Shown in pieces: positions 1 through 8,765 of a stretch of DNA of 14,460 nt; position 1 is the stretch's first letter, and every line of letters starts with the position of its first letter. The DNA is from Leucocoprinus leucothites. Its lineage: Eukaryota; Basidiomycota; Agaricomycetes; Agaricales; Agaricaceae. The notes below the pieces were generated by a model. It had not been told where the DNA came from. It saw only the letters and a list, made by a program, of their open reading frames with translations, and did not search any database. Made by a program: the position numbers and the translations under genes. Location of the stretch: NCBI GenBank assembly GCA_013368445.1, contig JAACJO010000102.1, forward strand, positions 1-14,460, written 5' to 3'.

Positions 1-81
1 AGATAGAGGAATGTAGGTGCCTCTGTCCACCTATTCTTACTATTGTGTTGACACTATTCTGAGTTGACACATAAACATTAA

Positions 82-351
82 AAGGACATCCAGAAATCAG
101 ACCTGCTAACCTATCCAATATTGGCTGATGCATCTGCCAACATCTCCTCTATTATGTTATCAACTATTATAGTAGTTGACTCAGAAGTCCCTATCTCAGT
201 GTCAACTGCTGAATCCCCCACATCTCTATCATGTCCTGGTCCTAGTGAATCCACTAGTCCTCTACTTGAGGAAGACATACCACCTGCCAAGGACCACATG
301 TCTAACAGCAGCAACAAGACACCTAGAGTACTCTCTTCTGGGGGTGCTTAG
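82..351 (+). pseudogene. Open-frame remnant, unrecognised product
   Basis: A frame open from 82 (after a TAA at 79) to a TAG at 349-351 would give about 89 residues, with no ATG near its start. The peptide is rich in Ser, Thr and Pro, with an acidic patch, and ends in SSGGA. I recognise no domain. It ends in a run of G (340-344) immediately before a possible LTR start, which is how the last gene of an LTR element ends at a polypurine tract. It may therefore be the tail of an older retroelement gene entering from upstream. It could also be a chance open frame in AT-rich DNA. Confidence 0.25.
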
Positions 352-653
352 AATACCAATCAGGTCAAGTAATTATATTACTTGACCTTAAAATTGGAAA
401 TTATCATACTATTGAATAATTATTTATTATTCAACTATATCTTTGATTTGAAGAGTCTAGTGATCATTTATTGCTCAACTCAACTTATAGACTACAAGTC
501 ATTCCTTGCTGAGTATTTGTTTATTACTTGGCTCAAAAACTAAATAAAAAGAATAGTCCTTCAGATGATCCCCTGTATATTGTGTTTCAGAATATAATTC
601 TTTTGTATTGCATTCAGTGTAATGGCTGAACTCTAATTGACCTATGGGCTAAC
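345..653 (+). repeat. Possible LTR of an older, third element
   Basis: A G-run (340-344) is followed by TGCTTAGAATACC, which resembles the TGTTAGAATA start common in copia-type LTRs. The stretch ends in CTAAC at 649-653, where element 1 begins, and CTAACA would be the matching inverted end. No second copy is in the window, so this is a guess from end motifs and context. No gene is visible in this AT-rich stretch. Confidence 0.22.
362..388. repeat. 12-bp inverted repeat (hairpin)
   Basis: AGGTCAAGTAAT at 362-373 is the exact reverse complement of ATTACTTGACCT at 377-388, with a 3-base spacer. A second, weaker hairpin lies just downstream, with 8-bp arms TTGAATAA (412-419) and TTATTCAA (427-434). 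Both are read directly from the sequence; their function is unknown. Confidence 0.75.
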
Positions 654-724
654 TGTTACAACTTTACTTGGTTCCAGTACTTCCCATGTCAATTTCAATT
701 TTTATATTTACCCCACTCCTACAT

Positions 725-753
725 CATAGTCTATGTCATGGTCTATGTCATAG
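725..753 (+). repeat. Short 12-bp tandem repeat inside the element 1 LTR
   Basis: CATAGTCTATGT (725-736) is followed by CATGGTCTATGT (737-748) and a partial third copy CATAG (749-753). It lies upstream of the TATA box. It may be replication slippage or a repeated upstream promoter motif; nothing else supports either reading. Confidence 0.5.
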
Positions 754-799
754 TTACCTGAGTCCCCTGACTCATACTTACCCAGGTCTGCTTCCTTCT

Positions 800-810
800 T
801 ATATATATAG
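800..810 (+). promoter_or_regulatory. TATA box of the element 1 LTR
   Basis: TATATATATAG lies about 110 bp before the LTR end and is followed by a pyrimidine-rich stretch, as expected for the U3/R border of an LTR promoter. Confidence 0.45.
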
Positions 811-920
811 ACTCCTAGGTAGAGTGTACTCCTTATGCTTTACCAATTGTATCTTTCCCTTTCTCATTCTCAAGTCTTTGCCAGAGTTGCAATCTGAGTT
901 CCGATAAAGGTCATAACATT

Positions 921-935
921 TGGTAAAGCATCCCC
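921..935 (+). other. Candidate primer binding site, element 1
   Basis: TGGTAAAGCATCCCC begins two bases after the LTR end. The TGG pairs with the CCA end of a tRNA. I cannot name the tRNA, and decay may have altered the site. Confidence 0.4.
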
Positions 936-1019
936 ACTCACTTTGCAATGGAGTATCACTGACATCACAAATGATACCGATCACTTGAAAAAGTAACTGA
1001 ATGATGACAATAGTTATGC

Positions 1020-2122
1020 ATGATAGCATCTAATGCTGAAGAAGACTTCCTTGCAGAAGAACATGCCCAAAGAGAACGTGAAGCCAAACAAACAGAAGAA
1101 CCACTGGTCACAGACAAAGAAGAATCCTCAGATGAAGAGGAAGAAGTAACTGACAATGAGGAAGAAGCAACAGATGACAAAGAAGAACAACCCACACCAC
1201 CCAGAAGCACACACCTTGAACAAGAGGTAGAAAGACTAGAAGAAGGACTCAGATCACTGTGAATCAGCTGAAGAAACTCAAATGAAATGATGGACACTAC
1301 TACCCCCTTGTTCAACACCAAATCCTTGGTCCCAGAACCAGGATTCTTTGATGGAACATGATCAAAGTTTGAAGACTGGTGGAGATCAATGCTCCTCTAC
1401 CTCAAATTCAACAAAGTCAATGATACAGATGACAAAGTAATAGCCATAATATCACAACTCAAAGGAGGCACAGCAGGAGACTTTGCTCAGATGGAATTAG
1501 ATGCCCTAAACAATAGGGCAGATACCATAGACTGGAACATATGGAAAACAAACTTCAAAAGACTCTTCAGCAATGACACACTCAAAGTCAATGCAGAATA
1601 GAGAATCAAGAGTTTTAAACAAAACAAGAAACACACAGCTGACTTCCTAATTGAGTTTGAAGTCCTCAAGACATGAACAAAAACTGACAAAACCCATGCC
1701 ATATTTCTACTAAAGAAAAATATGTATGCCAATATCATCAAAGCTATCCTAGGGTATCCTCCCAAGTCAATCCCAAAAACCTACACAGCATGGAAAACAG
1801 CTGTACTTTCCTTAGGGCAGGGCTTTGAATCTACAGAAAGGAGTGACACCCACACTGGTACAGGAATAACATATGGGGGAGCAGGCCAACCTATGGAAAT
1901 AGGCTGCCAATTTGGACGATCTCTCCCAAAGTACAATGAACAAGGAAAACCCAAATACTACAACTGCAACAAGTATGGACACATGGCAAAAGAATGTAGC
2001 TAACCAACTGTGGAGAGAGAGGTCACAGAGCCAAAGAATGTAGAAGTCAAAAAACAAAAGTTAGAGGAGTAGAGGTGGAGGAAAAAGAGGAAAAAGAGGA
2101 TTTTCAGAATGGCTTGGAGTAG
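1020..2122 (+). pseudogene. gag: Broken gag of element 1
   Basis: Read from the ATG at 1020, the frame begins with a very acidic Glu/Asp-rich stretch and a likely coiled coil (LEQEVERLEEGL). A capsid-like domain (FEDWWRSMLLYL, about 1362-1760) and a zinc knuckle (1956-1997) follow. Internal stops are TGA at 1260, 1269, 1359 and 1674, TAG at 1599 and TAA at 2001. The first Cys of the knuckle is now Tyr (TAC at 1956), so this CCHC motif is broken. A second knuckle (CGERGHRAKEC, 2009-2041) is read one frame over, showing a small indel around 2000, and that frame ends with TAG at 2120. In the family, Gag forms the particle and packages element RNA. This copy cannot make it. Confidence 0.85.
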
Positions 2123-2160
2123 GTGCAACCTTATGAGCCCATGTAACTAGAGGACCAAAA

Positions 2161-5100
2161 ATGAATTGTTATACCATCCCCCAGTGAAGGAACTCTAAGT
2201 GCAAATTAACAATATGACCAACAATTGAAACAAAAAACAAAAAAAGGATTGAAGTAACAGCTCTAGTGGACTCAGGCTGTCCACATACAGTGATCAACAA
2301 AAAACTAGTAGAAGAAGAAAAGATCCCAACAGAGCAAATGGAACAACCCCTACAAGTTTTCAATGCAGATAGTACACCAAACAGCCAAGGAATGATCACA
2401 AAAACAGCCCCTATCATACTAAACTCTAATGGACACCAAGAGCATATCCACGCAGTAGTCACTGACTTGGACAATGTGGACATCTTCCTAGGACATGACT
2501 GGCTAGTCAAACACAATCCAGAAGTAGATTGGAAAGAAGGAATGGTATGCTTCACAAGATGCCCAGACAGCTGCAAAATCATCCATCAAACAATCCCATT
2601 CACCATACACAACTGACAATTATTCCCAAAAGAACTCACCACAGAAGATGACAACATGGAGAAGGAACCAGATCCAACCAACCCTGAAGACCTACCAGAC
2701 TACATATGACCATTCACACACCTGTTCAACAAGAAGAAATTTGAATCACTACCAGAAAGGAGAGAATGGGATCATGAGATCAACCTATTGGACAATGCAC
2801 CCAAGGAACTAAATGCAAAGGTTTACCCCATGACACCAAAGGAGGAAAATGGACTACACACTTGGATTGATGAACAACTCAGAGCAGGACTGATCACAGA
2901 ATCCAAGTCCCAATATGCCTCTCCATGCTTTTTTATACCAAAGAAAGATGGATCACTATGACTGGTACAGGATTACCAATGATTAAACCAACATACAATC
3001 AAGGACAAAACACTACTACCCCTAATAGGAGAAGTCATTGACAAATTGAAAGATGCAAAATACTTCAACAAACTCAACCTCATCTGGGGATACAACAATG
3101 TCCGGATCAAAGAGGGAGACAAATAGAAGGCAGCATTCTTAACAAACAAAGGACTCTTCAAACCAAAAGTCATGTTCTTTGGAATGTGCAACTCCCCAGG
3201 AACGTTCCAGAGAATGATGACAAGCATATTCTGGGAATTAATCCATGAAGGAGTATTGGCCAACTACATGGATGACTTCATACTATCAGCTTCATCCATG
3301 AAACAACTCCAAGAATGAACAATCTGATTCCTCAAGGTTGCAGAGAAACACAACCTATGCTTCAAATGATCCAAATGCGAATTCAATGCGACAGAAATAC
3401 CAATCCTTGGAGTACAGGTAGGAGGGGGAGAAGTGAAAATGGAGTATGACAAGGTCTCGGCAGTCAGAAATTGGGAAACACCAAAAAACACCAAAGACAT
3501 CAAGAGCTTCCTATGATTTGTCAACTTCTACAGACGATTCATATGAAACTTCAGCCACATCACAGCCCCACTCAACAAACTCATGGGGAAAGGAGAATGG
3601 AAGTGGGGAGAAGATGAACAAAAAGTATTCGATGAACTCAAGAGACTAGTCACAGAGGAACCAGTCCTTGCCCTACCACAACAAACAGGACAATTCAGAG
3701 TAGAAGTGGATGCATCAGGACATGCCATAGGGGGAGTACTATCACAAGAACAGGACAACAAATGGAAACCTGTTGTATTCCTATCATGAACCATGAACCC
3801 AGTAGAATGGAATTATAAGATATACAACAAGGAACTTCTGGCAATTGTGGAAGCACTAAAAGTATGGAGACAATACTTACTAGATGCAGAAACCCAATTC
3901 GAAATATGGTTGGACCACAAAAACCTGAAATACTTCAGGGAACCCCACAAACTAAATGGTCAACAAGCATGATGGTATCTCAAACTCCAAGACTATGACT
4001 TCACAATCAAACACATCCCAGAAAAGACAAACACAAAAGCAGACATACTCTCATGAAAAATGGGGGTCAACACAAGAGACAACAATAGAGACATCACATT
4101 ACTAGGGGAGAAAACATTCATCCAGGGAATAACAGGTGAAGAAGAAACCACAATGGAGATTGTCATACTGTGCAACACACACTTCCAAGTAAAAGGGGAT
4201 GAAAACATCCTGAAAAGGATCCGAAACCACACAATACACAAAACAATGTTCCAAGAAGCCCAGAAAGATCTGAAGACAGCCTGGGAAGAAGACAGAATCC
4301 CTTACTTCAAAGGATGAATATATGTACTGAAACTCACCAAATTACAAGAAGATATCATGATCACACACCACAACGACCCAGATGCAGGACACCCAGGGCA
4401 GCACCACATGATTGACCTAATCAAAAGGACCTTCTGGTGGCCATCATTATGAAGCAACATCAAACAGTTTGTCAAAGGATGCCACACATGTCAACAAAAC
4501 AAGGCATCACACACCTGATCAGCAGGACCATTACATCCACTGTCCACACCATCACAACCATGGGAAGAAATCAGCATTGACATTATTGGACCACTCCCAC
4601 CATCACAAGAAAAGGATGCCATCTTGGTGGTAGTCAACAGGTACTCCAAAATGATATGACTCATCCCCACAACAATGAACTTGTCATCAGGAAAACTAGC
4701 TGAAATCTACAGAGATGAGATTTGGAAACTCCATGGGGTCCCCCAGGGCATTGTTAGTGACAGAGGACCCCAATTTGCATCAATGTTCATGAAAGAACTA
4801 TGCAAAGCATTGGGAACCAAACAAAATCTCTCAACAGCCTATCACCCCCAGACTGATGGACAAATAGAATGAATTAACCGGGAAGTTGAAACATTCCTAC
4901 AACACTACATCAACTACAAACAAGACAACTGGGTAAGGTGGCTCACAACAGCTGAATTCCAGTATAATGACAAGGCACATTCAGTAACAGGCCAATCTCT
5001 GTTTTACATCAACTATGGATGACACCCATGGAAAGGAACCCTGACAGTTAAAACAGAGATACCATTCCTGGAAGAATGGTTAAAGCAACTGGAAGAGACA

Positions 5101-5649
5101 AGAAAAGAAGTATCAGCAGCATTAAACAACAACTGAGAGGCAATGGAAGAACAACACAATCAGCAGAGAGGACAAGCCCTTAACCTTAGGAAAGGAGAAC
5201 TTGTGTGGGTCAAAGGTACCCACATCACAACCAACTGACCCACAAAGAAACTCAATCACAAGAGATATGGACCCTTCAAGGTTAAAGAACCAATTGGGGA
5301 AGGAGCTTATTGACTAGAACTCCCAGAAGGATGGGTAATACATGATATGTTCAATGAGAACCTCCTGACATGTTACCATGGACCGGAGTTTGACACACAA
5401 AAACTTCCCACCCCACCACCACCTGACCTCATTGATGGAGAAGAGGAATACAAAGTTGACAAAATCCACGGCCATTGGAAGAAGGGACATGGCACCCAAT
5501 ACCTGGTACACTGGAAAGGATATGGGAACAAACATGACCAATGGGTAGTGAGGTCAAATTTAGAATATGCAAAAGATGCAGTCAAGGATTACCATTGGAA
5601 GGTTCCAGGACAAAAACCTTTAAAAGAGGGGGGTAGAACACCAAAGTAA
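2161..5649 (+). pseudogene. pol: Broken pol of element 1 (PR-RT-RNase H-IN-chromodomain)
   Basis: One frame runs through the whole region. It holds protease VDSG (about 2266), RT with YMDD (3265-3276), RNase H (VDASGHA, about 3697; NTKADILS near 4030), an integrase HHCC region ending CHTCQQNK (about 4480), an integrase core with D at 4579, D at 4759 and E at 4867 (35 residues between the last two), and a chromodomain (about 5437-5610) with aromatic residues YKVDK and HWKGY. Upstream TGAs lie at 2185 and 2215. Between 2266 and 5649 there are 22 internal stops: TGA at 2614, 2707, 2959, 2980, 3316, 3325, 3367, 3514, 3544, 3787, 3970, 4054, 4315, 4450, 4516, 4657, 4870, 5020, 5134, 5236 and 5311, and TAG at 3124. 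An RT catalytic Asp is also replaced by Asn at 3076. There is no frameshift. The gene is clearly dead. Confidence 0.93.
5622..5633 (+). other. Candidate polypurine tract, element 1
   Basis: AAAAGAGGGGGG is the only strong purine run near the end of the pol. It lies inside the last codons, 14 bases before the TAA at 5647. A polypurine tract should touch the 3' LTR, but what follows (TAGAACACC) does not match the 5' LTR start, so either this is not the tract or the LTR has been lost. Confidence 0.35.
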
Positions 5650-6118
5650 TGCATCCCAACCAGACCACCACAACACTACACACCAGCTACATCTACACTA
5701 TAACAACCTACCTCGACTGTTATAAACGTCGACCTGATTGACACTCACTGTGACTTAATCATCCTAGACGCTGACACAGCCACCAAGACAGAGACTGCGG
5801 TTCTAGATTGGGAAGAGTACGTTGGAAAGTTTGATGTGGAAGAAGAACGATTTGACGTTGATTGGGATGAGTATAATTGGACAGACATTATTAGGAGGAT
5901 CAGGAGGAATGGTTTCGCTGTTTGATTGTTATGGACTAACAGGATTGATTAACAGACAATGATGGTTTCATGGACATCGCGTTTGGATTTGAACTATTAG
6001 ATATCTAACTATGATAGCTGTTACATCAGCGGACAGATACGTATTTATCAGAATCGTGATAGTGATTTTCGGACTTGTAGTTGTAGTTTCATAGTTTGAT
6101 ATTGTTTCGTCTAGTCAG

Positions 6119-6126
6119 TATTTAAA
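6119..6126 (+). promoter_or_regulatory. TATA-like box of the element 2 5' LTR
   Basis: TATTTAAA, identical in the 3' LTR (14188-14195), lies about 400 bp into the LTR. It is the best TATA candidate in the LTR and would place transcription start near 6150. Further along, both LTRs carry CACGTG (6364-6369 in the 5' copy), a common basic helix-loop-helix or bZIP site; its use here is not known. Confidence 0.5.
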
Positions 6127-6138
6127 GGACTTGTATCT

Positions 6139-6167
6139 GGAAGATTAAACGCAAGTTTAATCTTTCC
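6139..6167 (+). repeat. Hairpin with GCAA tetraloop, 5' LTR
   Basis: GGAAGATTAAAC (6139-6150) pairs with GTTTAATCTTTCC (6155-6167) across the loop GCAA, with one bulged T. GCAA fits the GNRA class of stable RNA tetraloops. It sits 13 bases after the TATA box, around the expected RNA start. Confidence 0.7.
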
Positions 6168-6392
6168 TTTGTTTCCCGGACTACTTGTGTTTACTTGCCC
6201 TGCCTTGAATTCACTTGTATCATTGTTGTTGTCTCGAACCTCGTGCTACCTTAGACTTACCTCAAGTCTTCTTGGCCTTCTCTTACTGAGCTTTCGAGAA
6301 TACTCAAGCTTATTAATTGAAGTAGGTTAAAGACCAGTTAGCCACTGTCTTACGTAACCCAATCACGTGTTGTGACACATGACGTTACTAGG

Positions 6393-6628
6393 TGCTCTGA
6401 CTGTAAATCTTAACAATAAGATTAAACTTCCTACTGTGCCGATTCCAGTAGTATCCCCACAACAAACCCGTCGCGTTTGGTTCTCATTGCCTAGTTGCTG
6501 TGCCATCCGACATCTCTTACGAGCTAGTATTGCTTTGCACTACACCCGAGAAGAACACCGAACTGATCTATAACCAGCAAGCCTCTGATTAGGAATCATG
6601 CCCGAGAGTTATACATCACCCCTGGCGC
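6393..6628 (+). other. Rest of 5' LTR and untranslated leader of element 2
   Basis: No convincing gene lies here. There is a 7-bp hairpin (AATCTTA 6406-6412, TAAGATT 6417-6423, loop of four bases). AAGATTAAAC at 6418-6427 repeats the stem sequence at 6141-6150. The possible LTR end CTATAACCA is at 6568-6576. The only TGG suited to a primer site close to the gag reading frames is TGGCGCATGCC at about 6623, 46 bases past that LTR end, so the priming mechanism is not resolved. Confidence 0.4.
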
Positions 6629-7037
6629 ATGCCAAAGAACCGACCTGATTCCTTGCGTACAAACTATGAAGGCAGCCAATCAGAAGAGTCCGACCATGAG
6701 AGTCCGACTAGTAGACTAACGTCATCCAAAGAACCCAAATCACCATCGTGGATCAGCGAGATCAACGATCAAACAGAAAACTACTCAGATTACGAATCTG
6801 ACAAAAATCCAAATTCATCAAACTCAATCGACTCTATTTTTAGAACTAATATCACCCCTGATACACAACAACGTATAATCGAATTAATACTCGAACGACA
6901 CCCGTCAATCGTTGTTTGTGAATGTCCGATAGCTCATCTTCCAATAATCGTAGAAGAGCAAACCCCCCACACCTCGCAGCGCGCCTCTCTAAACAATTCC
7001 AAAGTCATTTTCAACCAGAAAGTGAACCTGAACAACC

Positions 7038-7103
7038 AACCGAACCCCGAGAATCTCAAAACAACTCCCCAACCGAATCCCGAGAATCTCAAAACACTCT
7101 CTT
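7038..7103 (+). repeat. 33-bp in-frame tandem duplication in gag
   Basis: Two 33-base units (7038-7070 and 7071-7103) encode PTEPRESQNNS and PTESRESQNTL. They are multiples of three, so the frame is kept. Located in the disordered N-terminal part of Gag. Confidence 0.8.
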
Positions 7104-7520
7104 CTCACAACAACTCCCTAACCTTCCAACCCCTCCAACAAAACCATCTTTACTCCCAGCCATCCAAAGACAAAGAAGCAGACATTACGAAGAAGAACAC
7201 ACAGCCAACCTCAACGAAACCTTTGCTAGACTTGAAAACTTCCACCAAACAGAACCTCCTACAATCCAAACCAGACCAATTGAAACCCAAGAAATGCCTT
7301 CACAAGGATCTTCCACTGTTACCACCCATTCACAATCAGAATCCGAAACCTCTTACAGATCACAAAGAGAAGGATCACCAATGGAATCCAACGAACCCTA
7401 TAGAGGATCCGAAACCTTGGCAGCAAATACATTTGGATATAGGGCAAACAACCCAGAATACAATGTCTATCAACCAATGCAAAGTTCCAAAGGGAAAGGA
7501 CCGCCTGGAAATCCAGACAG

Positions 7521-7580
7521 AGGAGGAGGCAGAGGAGGAGGTGGAGGAGGAGGAGGAGGAGGAGGAGGAGGTGGAGGAGG
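7521..7580 (+). repeat. GGA-rich microsatellite encoding poly-Gly in Gag
   Basis: A near-perfect run of GGA with a few GGC, AGA and GGT codons encodes a Gly-rich tract with an early Arg (GGGRGGG). RGG-like tracts bind RNA in many proteins. The G-rich + strand could also form G-quadruplex structures in the element RNA. Length probably varies among copies by slippage. Confidence 0.85.
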
Positions 7581-8765
7581 ATTCTTTGGACAACCACAAC
7601 AACACAACCCACAAAACAACTACAGAGGAATTAAATACGACCTACCCAAAGAGTTCAACGGCACCGCTCAGGATTACCAAAGATGGAAAGAGCAACTTTC
7701 GCTCTACTTCTTGGCAAACCGTGATCAACTCCCATCCGATCACGACATCATCATCTGTGCACTCTACAACATGGGAGAAGGAGCAAGTTTCTGGCGAAGA
7801 GATTTCCTTACCCATCACATGCAAAACGGAGTACCTACCTTCGGTTCCACCGAAGCATTTTGGCAAGCCCTGGATCAATCGTTCTTACCCTTCAACGAAA
7901 GTGAAAGCTTCCTCAGAAAATGGCTCGCACTTAAACAACTGCAAAGACCCATCGAAACCTATATCATGGAGTTCAGAATCCTGGCTAACCGAGCCGGAGT
8001 CAGAGAAACCCAACAACTCATTCATCAATTCCGAGAAGGTCTCGACCCGAGCATTGCAATCCAAGCTATTTCAAAACATCCAGGAAACAACTTGGAGGAA
8101 TGGTTCACGGCGGCACGTGCGGCAGAAGAAACTGAAAGAATGGAGGCAGACTATTATCAAAGACACCCCCAGATATACCTCTGAAGAAAAATGGCAAAAC
8201 AGAAAAGGCGTAATCATTACCAGAGTCAAGGCTACATCCCGCCCCAACCTAATAGAGACCCGAATGTGATGGACGTCGATGCTATGGAAGCATTACTTCA
8301 GAACTTCGCGATTTCTCAAGGCTACCAACAAAACGATGATTCATCGTCTGATGAAAGCGAAGACGACGATGAAGATCATCAAGAAAACGTTAAGCAGTCG
8401 ATCTTACAAGCATTCGATACGATCCTTTCTTCCCGTCAAAAGGAAAACCTCAGAAAAGGAACGTGTTTCGAATGTGAGCAAACAGGACACTTTGCTCGAG
8501 ACTGTCCCAAGCGTAAAGCATGCCTTTCAAAAATCCCACGAAACTCCCAATCCAAGAATGCCAAACATAAGCGACCCGTATCGCCTAGGAAACCACGCGA
8601 TAATGACAAGAAGAACCAGAGACGCTTCCAAAGCATGCAACTTAATGAAATTGTCCAAAGCATCCCTGATGATGAAGAAGTTGTAAACGTCTACAACGAA
8701 CATGCAGATCAACCTGGATTCGTTCATCGAGAAATTCAGGATTTTGCCTCAGACGATTAGCATCC

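Larger units (their letters stand above)
654..918 (+). repeat. 5' LTR of element 1
   Basis: The stretch starts TGTTACAA (654) and ends TCATAACA (911-918). Both follow the TG...CA rule and become perfect inverted ends if the original was TGTTACGA...TCGTAACA, that is, one CpG decayed on each side in the way seen across this element. It contains a TATA box (800-810) and is followed after two bases by TGG (921), the usual start of a primer binding site. At 265 bp it is short but normal for the group. The partner 3' LTR is not in the window, so the boundaries rest on end motifs only. Confidence 0.6.
654..5717 (+). mobile_element. Element 1: decayed Ty3/gypsy chromovirus-type LTR retrotransposon
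   Basis: The order is 5' LTR, gag, then protease-RT-RNase H-integrase-chromodomain, which defines Ty3/gypsy (integrase after RNase H) of the chromovirus branch. Both genes are full of stops, but pol is collinear with no frameshift from 2161 to 5649, so decay came by point mutation and not by rearrangement. CG dinucleotides are nearly absent: by eye I find fewer than two dozen between 919 and 5640. A purine run at 5622-5633 may be the polypurine tract, but no TG-starting LTR follows it. Element 2 begins at 5718, so the 3' LTR is either deleted or displaced past the window end. Confidence 0.9.
5718..6392 (+). repeat. 5' LTR of element 2 (at least this much)
   Basis: It starts TGTTATAA and matches 13787-14460 base for base apart from four substitutions and three one-base indels. 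The match stops only because the window ends, so the LTR is longer than this. A plausible right end is CTATAACCA (6568-6576), which nearly mirrors the start and would give 859 bp. TTAACA at 6410-6415 is a second, weaker candidate. The LTR carries the promoter (6119) and a hairpin (6139-6167). Confidence 0.93.
6629..8269 (+). other. Long open frame overlapping gag (547 codons), status unknown
   Basis: From the ATG at 6629 this frame stays open to a stop at 8267-8269. Its first 98 codons (to 6921) lie before the Gag start and read as Ser/Glu/Asn-rich protein (for example DSLRTNYEGSQ). The remainder overlaps gag in the +1 frame, where it reads low-complexity sequence with a Glu-rich run opposite the Gag poly-Gly. 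I recognise no domain. The first part could be a genuine N-terminal Gag segment joined by a frame change near 6920, or a separate small leader protein. The overlapping part is probably a by-product of gag composition, though such a long stop-free shadow is unusual. Confidence 0.3.
6922..8760 (+). pseudogene. gag: gag of element 2, split by one in-frame TGA
   Basis: The ATG at 6922 directly follows an in-frame TGA (6919). The order is a Ser/Pro/Gln-rich N-terminus with an 11-residue tandem duplication (7038-7103), a Gly-rich run (7521-7580), a capsid-type domain (about 7630-8160: FNGTAQDYQRWKEQL, then WRRDFLTHHM and FREGLDPSI), an acidic linker with MDVDA, and a CCHC zinc knuckle CFECEQTGHFARDC (8464-8505). 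A TGA at 8182-8184 interrupts the frame just after the capsid domain; the following ATG at 8191 is in the same frame, giving pieces of 420 and 189 residues. CGA to TGA decay is the simplest cause; a natural readthrough stop is possible. Gag ends with TAG at 8758, five bases before the pol ATG at 8766. Gag forms the particle and binds element RNA. Confidence 0.85.

Noticed and set aside
725..753. CRISPR-like or regulatory array from the 12-bp repeats
   Set aside because: Only 2.4 adjoining copies without spacers, in a eukaryotic LTR; simple slippage is enough.
3446..3649. Open frame of 67 codons inside element 1 pol
   Set aside because: The RT/RNase H reading is clearly in another frame; this is a shadow.
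2161..5649. TGA read as a sense codon (mitochondrial or other altered code)
   Set aside because: Conserved Trp positions still use TGG (for example in HWKGY), and TGAs fall mainly at family Arg positions. TAG and TAA stops occur as well, and the CpG loss explains the TGAs.
6379..6573. Small open frame of 64 codons in the element 2 leader
   Set aside because: It overlaps the LTR and leader, has no recognisable content and is short enough to be chance.
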